Assembly (NCBI RefSeq): GCF_014193515.1
Contig: NZ_BLXX01000017.1
Span: 1 to 56,761 of the forward strand
Direction: 5' to 3'
DNA from: Geomonas silvestris
Lineage (GTDB): Bacteria > Desulfobacterota > Desulfuromonadia > Geobacterales > Geobacteraceae
Length of the DNA: 56,761 nucleotides
The translations under genes and the position numbers were made by a program. Positions 46,439-54,639 of the stretch are shown piece after piece; positions within the stretch are counted from its first letter, which is position 1, and each line of letters begins with the position of its first letter. The notes below the pieces were generated by a model. It made no database searches, was not told the origin of the DNA, and saw only the letters and a program-made list of their open reading frames with translations.

Positions 46439-47706
46439 AAACTCCCCCCAGTGCTCTCGATTACCTGGCCGAGCTTGATGGACCGTTTGATAAATTCGCT
46501 ATCGAAGTCTCGGCTTCGCCAATGCTCATAAAGGGCTTTGCCCAAGGAGAGGATTGCGTCCTTATAGTCCCTGGTCTTCATCCTGACGGCAAAGGCCGGG
46601 AGACAACCGGCAATGTGCGAGATGTAGAACAATGCCGAGGCGTGGGAGTTGGAGCTTAGGTCGCGGCCAATGCGTTCGGCCTTCCCTAAACGCTCTGCAC
46701 AGCTCTGAATCTCATTCCACCAGGGATGAATGGTACGGCGATCCTGACGGTCATTGTCTAGTAAACGTAGCGAGAACCATTCTCCTGTCAGATAGACCCA
46801 GATGCCGCCCGCGCGCTGCCAGAGGTCTTCAAATCCATTGACCTTGAATTGTTTCAGTGCCGGTCTGCGAAGTTGGAATTCCACCCGCCAGACGTCTTCA
46901 AGGTCATTGGCTCCCCACAGATCGGCGAACCAGAGTTTTTCCCCCTTCTTGAGCACTTCTTTCCCTTTGTTGTAGATTCTCAGGCGGATAGGAGCGGCAG
47001 GGGAGCCGAAGTAGCAGGTTTCCAGGATGCCGCCCTTAAGGATTGGTCTTACGTCCCGACTGCGACAGACTGCATGGGTTTCAAGGAAGGGAAGGGTGAG
47101 GCCGGGAGAAAGCTTGAAGTCGGCGCAGATATCAAGGCGGCTGGGGAGGATATCGTCAATCTTGCCGCCGAAGTAATTCAGATCCTGGGTGACGAGGTTC
47201 AGGGCATGAGCGAAGCTCTTTCGCCACATGGTTTCGGCATTGACAGAAAGGTAGACGTTGGGAGCCTTACCGTATTTCTCACCCTTGGCAATGTAGAGGT
47301 GAAACTCAGGAAACTGTAGATGGAAGGTGTAGTTATCGCCCTTGCCGTTGGGATAGACCAGGAAGTTTCGGCCTGGGGTGGTTTCATCGACTACTTCCCC
47401 GGTCTGTTGTGCGTTCTCTTTGAGGGTGTAAAGGGTTTTGAGAACAACGGGCCAGTCTTTGCCCCAAGCGACGAATAAGCCGATGTCGAGGGAATCAAAC
47501 CCACACAGGAGATACTGGAAATTGTCGTGGTTTGGTATTAGCGCATGGCGTGTTACAGGTTCCGCCATGCATGAAGGGAACTCCGGCGTCGCGGCAAGGT
47601 TACCGGCAGAGCCGGCAATCCCTACCGTGCCGCCGGCCTCGCCTGGAACGCTAAAGGTGTCACCTGTTTCGGCGATTGATGCAAGGTCGATGGGGCTTTG
47701 TTTCAT
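46435..47706 (-). CDS. Replication initiation factor (Rep_trans / MobT-like)
   Basis: About 423 residues. Core blocks LLCGFDSLDIGLFV, SRLDICADF, IRLRIYNKGKEV (with the Tyr-x-Lys typical of the catalytic strand) and DVWRVEFQLRRPALKQF match the Rep_trans family (PF02486). Members start rolling-circle replication of plasmids, and MobT relatives act as relaxases of integrative elements; either role fits here. Start at ATG 47706 or GTG 47712, both behind AGGAGG. First gene of the leftward operon Rep - 53aa - HTH - integrase. Confidence 0.85.
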   Translation of the reverse strand: MKQSPIDLASIAETGDTFSVPGEAGGTVGIAGSAGNLAATPEFPSCMAEPVTRHALIPNHDNFQYLLCGFDSLDIGLFVAWGKDWPVVLKTLYTLKENAQQTGEVVDETTPGRNFLVYPNGKGDNYTFHLQFPEFHLYIAKGEKYGKAPNVYLSVNAETMWRKSFAHALNLVTQDLNYFGGKIDDILPSRLDICADFKLSPGLTLPFLETHAVCRSRDVRPILKGGILETCYFGSPAAPIRLRIYNKGKEVLKKGEKLWFADLWGANDLEDVWRVEFQLRRPALKQFKVNGFEDLWQRAGGIWVYLTGEWFSLRLLDNDRQDRRTIHPWWNEIQSCAERLGKAERIGRDLSSNSHASALFYISHIAGCLPAFAVRMKTRDYKDAILSLGKALYEHWRSRDFDSEFIKRSIKLGQVIESTGGSL

Positions 47707-47780
47707 TTTCACGGAACCTCCTAAGGGTAAAGTTGCCCTCAGGGTTCCACGATGGTGGGGAAAGTACCCGGACAGTACTT

Positions 47781-48743
47781 CTACTTTTTCTTGTCCGGCA
47801 GGAACATGTGCAGCCAGAAAGCACGATCCCTGTTGATTGCCTTGGCAAATGCTTCTGGGCTGTCGGCAAGATCGGTATCGATAGGGGACGCGCCCGAATC
47901 ATTTGCGACGGCATCGAAGAGAGCACGGATTTCTGGTTCCGTAAGAGGTTTCTTGATGAGACTGGAAATGCCTGAAATTAACCCGGCTATAGCATATTTC
48001 ATTTTCTTGCGGGTGATTCTTGCCTTTGGGCGCTTCAGTGGGGCTTCCAGAAGGTTTTGGTATGCGGCAGCTTTATTGTTGAAGCGAAGAGCCTGAATTC
48101 TTTTTCCAATTGACTGATCATGCAGCATAAGAGGGTCAAGACGGAGGAGTTTCTCAAGGGCGTCCAGATCACCCTGTCGCGCCTTACGATATACGTTGGT
48201 TGGATGTTCCCGATAAAGGAGCCAACAGGGAATGAGCACAAATATGAAAAAGCTACTTTCCATCTCCATGTCTGTGAATAGCTGCAAGGCTGCTTTCTTT
48301 ATCTGCGGATCAACGGGTGTTTCGAAGAAATCTTCTTCAATTTCCTGAAAGGATGCAGAAAGGGTTGATTGCAAATGAGGAAGTAGCTCTTTTAGGTCTT
48401 CGGGGCTCGGAACAAATTCAGACGGTTTGAGCTTGCCTCTTCTGAAGAAGCGAACCTCTTGAAGGATTGTTTCACCTAGTTCAACGCCTTCCCCCCCGAA
48501 CTTTGAAAAATCAGAGAAAAGAGCTCGTGTGAACCTATTAATCTTACTATGGGAACGATACATAGCGAACCAAGCTGGCAGCGGTGGCATCGGGTATTGA
48601 TGGTCAAATATTCGCCGTTCCCTAATGTGACGGAATGCCAGATGCATGTCCCTGGCACTCACAGCGAGTTGGGGAGCAATAAGTGCTATAAGAAATGGCT
48701 TACCTTCTGCCCACTTTCGTATTGCCAGCAAGTCTTTATTCAT
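47781..48743 (-). CDS. Unknown protein of the tRNA-Gly element
   Basis: 320 residues, visibly AT-richer coding than the core genome. Mostly helical with one hydrophobic stretch (SSFFIFVLIPCWLLY, about residues 165-180) that might be a membrane segment or a buried helix. A basic segment follows (RPKARITRKKMKYA), and the C-terminus ends in KKK. No signal peptide and no recognised domain. It lies 75 bp upstream of the Rep-like gene in the same direction. Regulation, immunity or cargo are all possible. Confidence 0.65.
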   Translation of the reverse strand: MNKDLLAIRKWAEGKPFLIALIAPQLAVSARDMHLAFRHIRERRIFDHQYPMPPLPAWFAMYRSHSKINRFTRALFSDFSKFGGEGVELGETILQEVRFFRRGKLKPSEFVPSPEDLKELLPHLQSTLSASFQEIEEDFFETPVDPQIKKAALQLFTDMEMESSFFIFVLIPCWLLYREHPTNVYRKARQGDLDALEKLLRLDPLMLHDQSIGKRIQALRFNNKAAAYQNLLEAPLKRPKARITRKKMKYAIAGLISGISSLIKKPLTEPEIRALFDAVANDSGASPIDTDLADSPEAFAKAINRDRAFWLHMFLPDKKK

Positions 48744-48857
48744 GTATCATTCTCAATGTTTAAAATCGTGGTGCAGCAAGATTATCAGATTTCGGTTATT
48801 GATTGAAGAGCGTATTTGTTTTCTAGTGTCGGGTGAACCAGAAAATTGGAGGCGAAT

Positions 48858-49151
48858 GTGCTGACCACCATCATTACCTCACTCGTTACTGCCCTGATTA
48901 CGTGTTATCTTCAAGAACGTAAGATCAGAGCGGAACTTCGCACTGAGTTTAAGGCGGAGGAGGTCGCTAAGACACTTCTTAAAAGTGAAAAATGGCTAAA
49001 GAGAAGCTTTGAGGAAATCAAGAAACGACTAGGCGGATTTGAGGATAATGAGCTTCGCAAAATTCTTGTTCGTGCAGGCGCTGTGAAGTTTGATACCTCG
49101 GAAGGTAAAGAACTTTGGGGGTTAATTTCTCGGAACAAAAATGACTTGTAA
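48858..49151 (+). CDS. Small single-pass membrane protein (cargo)
   Basis: 97 residues from GTG 48858, which has GGAGG at five bases. One N-terminal membrane helix (LTTIITSLVTALITCYL) followed by a charged helical, probably coiled-coil cytoplasmic part (EERKIRAEL-like, EKWLKRSFEEIKKRLGGFE). No known family. Paired with the next gene on the same strand 64 bp downstream, both carried only by the mobile element. An accessory trait such as phage exclusion is conceivable, but nothing in the sequence proves it. Confidence 0.65.
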   Translation: MLTTIITSLVTALITCYLQERKIRAELRTEFKAEEVAKTLLKSEKWLKRSFEEIKKRLGGFEDNELRKILVRAGAVKFDTSEGKELWGLISRNKNDL

Positions 49152-49215
49152 AGTCGAAGTTGGGGGGCAGGACTGAGTCGTCTGGGAAGGAAGCTCACCC
49201 ACTGAGGGGAGTGTC

Positions 49216-49716
49216 ATGACACTATATGATGATTTCAAGAATCACAAGATCTTTAAGCGACTTTCTGAACAGCAGATATACGCTATTTTGGAAGAGGAAC
49301 TTCAGCAGGGGATCAAGAGTCCTGGCTTGTGGGCAAAAGCGCTTGAGAAGAGCGGCGGGGAGGAGAAAAAAGCCCTGTCTCTCTATATAAGCCTTCGATA
49401 TCAAGCCATTCTGGATGAGATGAGCATGCTTGCAATGATGAATGCGTCATCTCGTAAATTAGATCCTCCTCAAGGTCCTGCAGAGCCTCCTCCTGTATCG
49501 GTCCAAACAGTCACGACAACTACAACCTCTGGTCATGAATTTGATGGTGTTATGCTTTTCATGCTGTTCATTTTAGGCGCTGTGATTGTCGGATTACCTA
49601 TTTATTTTATGTTTCCATCATTTTTTTCTCTTTTAGGCCCAACGGGCAATTCAGTACATTATATTGGAGTGCTAATTCTCATAGGTGTAGGGTATTTACT
49701 AGCTAAGAAGCTCTAA
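49216..49716 (+). CDS. Membrane protein with N-terminal soluble domain (cargo)
   Basis: 166 residues. The N-terminal 70 residues contain GLWAKALEKSGGEEKKALS followed by YISLRYQAI, a short helical motif found at the start of various bacterial membrane proteins. A Pro/Thr-rich linker (about 75-105) leads to two membrane helices (about 110-130 and 148-165) ending KKL. ATG 49216 follows GAGGGGAG. Second gene of the rightward pair in the element; no terminator was seen after it. Confidence 0.65.
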   Translation: MTLYDDFKNHKIFKRLSEQQIYAILEEELQQGIKSPGLWAKALEKSGGEEKKALSLYISLRYQAILDEMSMLAMMNASSRKLDPPQGPAEPPPVSVQTVTTTTTSGHEFDGVMLFMLFILGAVIVGLPIYFMFPSFFSLLGPTGNSVHYIGVLILIGVGYLLAKKL

Positions 49717-49967
49717 CGCCTATAGCTATTCAATTAGACATGAATCTAAGTGCGAGGGTGTGCAGCAACCGACGCCACGCAGGTTAATCGAAACTCCGTA
49801 GTGATCTTTCCGGGAGCAAATCTGTCCCCTAACTGTTGCTTTTCTAGCTGATTTGATTTTATTCAACTGTACTGCACTGGACTTTTGACACACTGAAGGT
49901 TGGGGTGGTTAACGTAAGATGTCTGAATTGTTATAACTATGACTTAGGGCTTCTAATTTGTGGAGCC
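49717..49967. other. Right-end non-coding arm of the tRNA-Gly element
   Basis: 250 bp between the last cargo gene and attR with no open frame of note. It is AT-rich and probably holds integrase arm-binding sites, though no repeats could be identified by eye. Confidence 0.45.
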
Positions 49968-49992
49968 TTCGAATCCCGTTTCCCGCTCCAAA
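49968..49992. repeat. attR of the tRNA-Gly element
   Basis: 25 bp identical to 44537-44561, i.e. a duplicate of the tRNA-Gly 3' end. Confidence 0.92.
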
Positions 49993-49997
49993 TAAAT

Positions 49998-50030
49998 CAA
50001 AGGGTTAGCCGATTTAGGCTAGCCCTTTTT
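49998..50030 (+). terminator. Displaced tRNA-Gly terminator
   Basis: AAAGGGTTAGCC-GATTTA-GGCTAGCCCTTTTTT directly follows attR. This is where the tRNA terminator would have stood before integration; it is now 5.4 kb from the tRNA. Confidence 0.8.
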
Positions 50031-50070
50031 TGCTGTCCTACACCCCAAATGTTCTAAAATTGTTCTAAAC
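50003..50070. repeat. Imperfect direct repeat flanking the deaminase unit (left)
   Basis: GGCTAGCCCTTTTTTGCTGT followed by CCTACACC and TGTTCTAAAATTGTTCTAAA. The matching right copy is 52412-52466. Confidence 0.55.
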
Positions 50071-50437
50071 ACCCTTTTCCACTCTATATCTCCTCCAGTT
50101 GCCTTTGGCTCACCACATATCCGTTGATAACTGCTGGCGGTCACTCAGGCCCTTTCCAGACATCAAGATAATCGCTGCTGGTGGGGTGGGCGAACGGCCG
50201 TTTTCCCGGCTGATATCATGCGCTCCCCCTTCCCATCGCAGAAGGCGCCCTACCCAACCCGGCTGCTACGGACGCATGGGCGACCTCAAGTTCCATAGTG
50301 GTGACGCTGGGTGTATGGCGAGGCGGATGAAGCACGGGAATGGCAGGGGGGCAGATGTAGGAAGCCCTTGCATTTCCTATTAGACTGTGTAAATATAAAG
50401 ACATTTAATGCAGATTCTGCCCGCCGGAGGGGACTGA
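50071..50437. other. Non-coding region upstream of the deaminase gene
   Basis: About 370 bp, GC-richer than the gene behind it, with no convincing open frame. A promoter-like TTGCAT with TAAATA downstream (around 50369-50397) precedes the deaminase. In Vibrio the homologous deaminase is inhibited by a small RNA encoded just upstream (AvcI), so this segment is where a functional counterpart should be sought. Confidence 0.45.
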
Positions 50438-51991
50438 ATGTCGGACAAGCATCTTCATAAGTTGAGGGATTCTGAAATTTTTATTGGTCTTGTTGGCGCA
50501 GTTGGCACCGACCTTGAGCTGGTTAGTTGTATCCTAGAAGAAGAGTTGCGAAAGTTCAATTATGGATCTGAACGTGTGGTAATCAGCCAGTTAATCTCTG
50601 ATCTTCCTAGGTGGCATGCGGAAGTTGCTTCTTTTGCAGATGCTGGTGATAGAATTGAAAAATTAATGGATTTGGGAGACACCATAAGGGAGGAAGTTAA
50701 TGGTGGTGAAGCTCTTGCAATGCTGTCTATCGCAAATATTCAAGAGATTAGATATAAGCTAAAGGAAAAGCCAGAAGTTCCGATTCAAAGACAGGCTTAC
50801 ATAATAAAATCGTGCAAAACAGTTGAAGAGGTAAGTTTTTTTCGCAAGGTATATGGCAAGAGTTTTTTACTCATATCAGTGTATGCTCCGAGAAGTGAGA
50901 GACTCGATGTTCTAGCTCAAAAAATAGCTGATTCAAAATCTTCAGATGATGCTGAACAATTTAAGAGTCAAGCTGAAGATTTGATAGAAAAAGATCTAAA
51001 AACTAAAGGTAAAAAATTTGGACAAGATGTCCAAAACACTTTCCCTCTTGGCGACTTTTTCTTGCGAATGGCTGAAAAGGAAAAAATGAGGGGTAATTTG
51101 TCCAGGCTGTTAGAACTTTGGTTTGGATATCCATTTCACACGCCAGTGAAAGATGAGCACGCCATGTTTTTAGCCAACGCAGCCTCGTTACGAAGCTCTG
51201 ACCTATCGAGGCAGGTGGGCGCAGTTATTGTAAACCCAGAAGGCGACCTTCTGGCGATGGGGTGTAACGACGTGCCTAAACCAGGAGGTGGTCTGCCGTG
51301 GCCAGGGGAAACTCAAGACTTTAGGGATTTCCAGCTTGGTGTTGACCCGAGCGTTACGATGAAAGAAAGGATGATTAATGAAATCCTTGAGAAACTAAAA
51401 AATGCTGGATGGTTTAATGCAGAGATCGCAAAGAAGACATCCACGGAACTGCTGGAGGACGCTATATATTCAGACTCCGCTGTTCTAGATAAGGCAAGAA
51501 TTTCGAGCATTTTGGAGTTTGGCAGGGTGGTGCACGCTGAAATGAATGCGATAACGGATGCCGCAAAGCGCGGGGTCGAGTTAAAGGGGAGTTCGTTGTA
51601 CTGCACGACCTTCCCATGTCACATGTGTGCTCGCCACGTTATTTCGTCGGGAATTCGAGAGGTTGTGTTTATTGAGCCTTACCCAAAAAGCCGAACTGAA
51701 AAGTTGTATAAGCACATCATCAAGGTTGATGGCGGAGACCATACCCCTCATGTCGTAAACTTCAAACCGTTTGAGGGAGTATCCCCAAACCGTTACATCG
51801 ACTTTTTCTCTATGGAGGGAAAGAAACGAAAGGACAAGCACGGGAAAATTTACGAATGGGAGAAATCGAAGAGCTTCCCTCAAGTTGACATGATTTCACC
51901 AGCTTACGTTCAAATTGAAACGTTGGTGTTAAATCAAATTAACGCTAATTTATACCATTTTGGTTTAGAATCTGATATAAAGTGCGAATAG
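50438..51991 (+). CDS. Anti-phage dCTP/deoxycytidylate deaminase (AvcD/DCD type)
   Basis: 517 residues in two parts. N-terminal P-loop kinase-like domain with IGLVGAVGTDLE at 16-27, in which the usual Lys of the P-loop is Thr. C-terminal deoxycytidylate-deaminase domain with zinc ligand and proton shuttle H366/E368 (VHAEMNAI) and the Cys pair C394/C397 (FPCHMC). This fusion is the architecture of AvcD/DCD defence proteins, which deplete dCTP after phage infection. Coding is much AT-richer than the core genome, and it sits in a tRNA-linked island. ATG 50438 has GGAGGGGAC upstream. The overlapping small gene downstream may be its partner. Confidence 0.85.
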   Translation: MSDKHLHKLRDSEIFIGLVGAVGTDLELVSCILEEELRKFNYGSERVVISQLISDLPRWHAEVASFADAGDRIEKLMDLGDTIREEVNGGEALAMLSIANIQEIRYKLKEKPEVPIQRQAYIIKSCKTVEEVSFFRKVYGKSFLLISVYAPRSERLDVLAQKIADSKSSDDAEQFKSQAEDLIEKDLKTKGKKFGQDVQNTFPLGDFFLRMAEKEKMRGNLSRLLELWFGYPFHTPVKDEHAMFLANAASLRSSDLSRQVGAVIVNPEGDLLAMGCNDVPKPGGGLPWPGETQDFRDFQLGVDPSVTMKERMINEILEKLKNAGWFNAEIAKKTSTELLEDAIYSDSAVLDKARISSILEFGRVVHAEMNAITDAAKRGVELKGSSLYCTTFPCHMCARHVISSGIREVVFIEPYPKSRTEKLYKHIIKVDGGDHTPHVVNFKPFEGVSPNRYIDFFSMEGKKRKDKHGKIYEWEKSKSFPQVDMISPAYVQIETLVLNQINANLYHFGLESDIKCE

Positions 51992-52038
51992 TGGAATGTG
52001 ATGGCCTTGAGGGCGCAATAACACCGGAGGGTAAAGAA

Positions 52039-52206
52039 ATGACTTACGATACTGGGTGGCTTAAAAGGCGCGTGTCCGCTGCGGCAACCGAATATGATAA
52101 ATGGTCACCTTCACTTAAGGAGGCCATGAAGTTGACCCCTAATAACCCGAGCAATGAAAAGCCTATAGCATCCACACCTAAGGCGCAAACAGTAGACCTT
52201 AAGTAA
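52039..52206 (+). CDS. Small protein downstream of the deaminase
   Basis: 55 residues, ATG 52039 seven bases after GGAGGG, 47 bp behind the deaminase stop and before a strong terminator, so the two form one operon. Sequence opens TYDTGWLKRRVSAAATEYDK and continues SPSLKEAMKLTP; the rest is Pro/Ser/Thr-rich and probably disordered. No known family. A role as inhibitor or co-factor of the deaminase is a hypothesis from position only. Confidence 0.65.
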   Translation: MTYDTGWLKRRVSAAATEYDKWSPSLKEAMKLTPNNPSNEKPIASTPKAQTVDLK

Positions 52207-52228
52207 AACAAATGCTTATCGAATTGGC

Positions 52229-52268
52229 AAAGACCACCTACACCACGGTTGTGTAGGTGGTCTTTATG
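52229..52268 (+). terminator. Strong terminator after the deaminase operon
   Basis: AAAGACCACCTACAC (52229-52243) and GTGTAGGTGGTCTTT (52251-52265) form a perfect 15-bp stem with a 7-nt loop; weak T-rich tail (ATGTTTTC). Confidence 0.88.
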
Positions 52269-52411
52269 TTTTCTTACATTTCTCGGGAAGTCGCGCACTT
52301 GACCATCGACCGCTACCGTGCCAAATACGGGAAGAACCTGGACATCCGGTCTCTGCTGGTGCGTGCCACTAAGGTCCATCAAGCGCCAGCTGCTGGAACG
52401 ACTTCCCCTAG

Positions 52412-52466
52412 CCGGCTAACCCTTTTTTTGCTGTTCTCGTAGCCGATTGTTTTTAAATTGTTCTAG
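52412..52466. repeat. Imperfect direct repeat flanking the deaminase unit (right)
   Basis: GGCTAACCCTTTTTTTGCTGT, TCTCGTAGCC spacer, then TTTTTAAATTGTTCTA. It resembles 50003-50070 in order and sequence. A related TTAGAACATTTTCTAGAACA in opposite orientation is at 54555-54575. Confidence 0.55.
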
Positions 52467-52474
52467 GAGGGATC

Positions 52475-53263
52475 TTGGACAAAATGCTCGAAGCCAAGCT
52501 GCAGCAGATTAAGGATTATGTCCAGAGTGAAGGCATCACGGTCCGTATCGAAAGAGACTCGGGCCTATCCTTGGGTAACCCAGGGATATATAAAGATGGC
52601 CTTATCAAAATTTTTGATCGGCTGCCGCTAGAGCTGGTACCTGAAGCCGAGGCACATGAGTTGTGCCACGCAATCCTTGAATATAGAGGTGCTTTAGGCT
52701 TAGGCATTAACAACGCTTTCGGTGGTGTGAGTTTTTCTGGGAAACCTTCTGCAGCCGTTGTCGAAAATTTTGTAAAGCAAATGGCTGAACTTGACTTCGG
52801 AGGAGAGTGTGACTTCGACGAGGAAGAGGAAGAAAAAAAGGATGATTATAGCGACTTGTCCGCAAAAATAAGCAATGCAATCCACCACAAGGTCATGATG
52901 CCTCTTCTGTATAATGATTTCGGCATCGTACCGCATGCGTACTATGCTTTGATGCAAATGTGGCTGGATAAAACAGAAATTGAAATTGTCAACCATGATC
53001 ATGGCCAGATTGTAAATTACACAAATGGCGTTTTCCTTTACGATATCTCTAATGTTTTACCTTCAGAGTCAGAAAAAATATCTAATATTGCAAAATTAAA
53101 TCCAGACGCAGAGAAAGCTTATCTGGCATCCAAAGCTTATCTTGACAGAATTGATGTCTCTGTCAGCCTTACTGATCAGTTCAAAGTCGTCAGTGAGTTT
53201 TTGAGGGTTTTGGACATAGAGCCAGAAAGGTTCGTCATATATAATTTTTACCACCGTGAATAG
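52475..53263 (+). CDS. Putative zinc metallopeptidase (HELCH motif)
   Basis: 262 residues. HExxH-type motif HELCH near residue 56 (PEAEAHELCHAILE), as in ImmA/IrrE-like and other gluzincin-fold peptidases. A highly acidic stretch near residues 114-124 (DEEEEEKKDD) separates it from a helical C-terminal half with a second His-rich segment (NAIHHKVMMPLLYNDFG). The third zinc ligand is not obvious. The start is TTG 52475 directly behind AGGAGG; ATG 52484 is too far away. AT-rich, in the island, on the same strand as the deaminase but after its terminator. It could be a defence or phage-response protease; function unproven. Confidence 0.6.
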   Translation: MDKMLEAKLQQIKDYVQSEGITVRIERDSGLSLGNPGIYKDGLIKIFDRLPLELVPEAEAHELCHAILEYRGALGLGINNAFGGVSFSGKPSAAVVENFVKQMAELDFGGECDFDEEEEEKKDDYSDLSAKISNAIHHKVMMPLLYNDFGIVPHAYYALMQMWLDKTEIEIVNHDHGQIVNYTNGVFLYDISNVLPSESEKISNIAKLNPDAEKAYLASKAYLDRIDVSVSLTDQFKVVSEFLRVLDIEPERFVIYNFYHRE

Positions 53264-53266
53264 CAG

Positions 53267-53345
53267 TCCCCAAAAAAGATGAGTAGGACCGCTTGACCCC
53301 ACTCATCCGTGAACACAGTTTTCTGCTTAAATGCGGTGTCATTCT
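53267..53345. repeat. Inverted repeat between peptidase and integrase ends
   Basis: AGTCCCCAAAA just after the peptidase stop and TTTTGGGGACT inside the last codons of the convergent integrase gene are perfect 11-bp complements about 55 bp apart. It may serve as a shared terminator or recombination site. Confidence 0.5.
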
Positions 53346-54421
53346 TTTGGGGACTCGGCATTGGTTGACTCCAAGGTGCTAGGCGACATCAAGGCGGCCG
53401 CCAACGCCCCCACCGCGTTGCTGAGATGGTTCGGTGCCAGGTGGCTGTACCGCATGGTCATCTTCAGATCCTTGTGCCCGAGCAGGCGAGACACCGTTGC
53501 GATATCCACCCCGGACATGACTAGGTGACTGGCAAATGTGTGGCGGAGGGTGTGGAACACCACGTCGCCCTTGAGCTTAGCTTTTTTCACTGCCGTCGGA
53601 AAAGACCGTTTAAGGTCTAACAGCCGGTCGCCGGTCTTAAAGTTGAAGAACACGTAGTCAATCCCTTCCTCGCGTGGGAGTCCATCGAGCAATTGGCGCA
53701 GGGGTGCGTTGATCGGGGTCATCCGCATTTCCTTGTTCTTCGGCTCGTGGATGGAGATGAATCCATGCTCCAGATCGACGTTTTGCCACTTTAGCCGAAG
53801 AATCTCCGATTTCCGGCAGCCGGTATTCACTGCGAAGATAATGATCGGCTTGAGATGAAGCTGTTGCCGATCCGTGCCGCAGGCCTCCAGGAGTCTTTCT
53901 ATCTCTTCCCGCGACAGAAACCGGTCGCGCTTCAAACTCTCCTTGAACATCTTGACCTTGTGAACCTCCTTCATGGTCGACTCGCTGGCCATCTTCCAGT
54001 CCACCGCCTTGGTGAACATGTGCTTAATGCAGCAAATACGACGGTTAACAGTTGCCTCGGACAACTCGCTGGCGAGAAGCTTCGCCTGGTAGCTCTCGAG
54101 GAACGCCAGGGTGAAGTGCTTTAACGGGAGGTTGCCGAACTCGTCCTCAGCCATCTTTATTATGCTCTTCTTGTTTCGGTAGCCTCGCTGGTACTGGGAG
54201 AACTCCCTGTAACGCTCGGCCAGCTCCCGGAAGGTGTGGTTTTTGACCTGTACGACCTCGGGTTGGTTTCCTTTCTGAATCTCATTCTTTCTATGGATCA
54301 AAAGGGCCTCTGCGTCTCGGAATCGTTTGCTCCGGCTCGACTCTTTTTTCTGTCTGCCATCAAGGCCGGTGTAGTGGATCCACCAGATATTGCCTCGTTT
54401 GTATATGCCGGGTTTGCTCAT
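53339..54421 (-). CDS. Second tyrosine recombinase (phage-type integrase)
   Basis: 360 residues with a complete catalytic set: R203 (NTGCRKSEIL), K230 region (PKNKEMR), H290-x-x-R293 (FHTLRHTFASHL), H316 (LLGHKDL) and nucleophile Y325 (TMRYSHLAP). An N-terminal arm-binding domain (KRGNIWWIHYTGLDG) and core-binding domain about 62-150 precede it. This is an integrase of the P4/phage-like group and appears functional. It points left, with its HTH gene 218 bp upstream, so it marks a second element whose cargo and ends could not be defined here. Confidence 0.95.
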   Translation of the reverse strand: MSKPGIYKRGNIWWIHYTGLDGRQKKESSRSKRFRDAEALLIHRKNEIQKGNQPEVVQVKNHTFRELAERYREFSQYQRGYRNKKSIIKMAEDEFGNLPLKHFTLAFLESYQAKLLASELSEATVNRRICCIKHMFTKAVDWKMASESTMKEVHKVKMFKESLKRDRFLSREEIERLLEACGTDRQQLHLKPIIIFAVNTGCRKSEILRLKWQNVDLEHGFISIHEPKNKEMRMTPINAPLRQLLDGLPREEGIDYVFFNFKTGDRLLDLKRSFPTAVKKAKLKGDVVFHTLRHTFASHLVMSGVDIATVSRLLGHKDLKMTMRYSHLAPNHLSNAVGALAAALMSPSTLESTNAESPKE

Positions 54422-54639
54422 CGTGTTACCCCCCCCTCTGATATGGTCTTAATGGCGCTTGCATGCAGCCCCAGCAGATGCTAAAAAGGGGGTGCGTCGC
54501 ATGACCGAAACAGAGCCATACGCAGCATCCCCTTCCTCAAGTTCGGCCAATCCTCTTAGAACATTTTCTAGAACACCACTCTTTAACTAGCTGCTATCTC
54601 AGCAGTTTTAGGTAGGCCTTCAGACCTACAGACTGACGG

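Noticed and set aside
49717..49967. Toxin-antitoxin or small gene at the right end of the tRNA-Gly element
   Set aside because: No frame with a start, ribosome-binding site and sensible composition was found.
52257..52442. 61-codon frame after the deaminase operon terminator
   Set aside because: It starts inside the terminator hairpin, ends in the direct repeat and has no ribosome-binding site.
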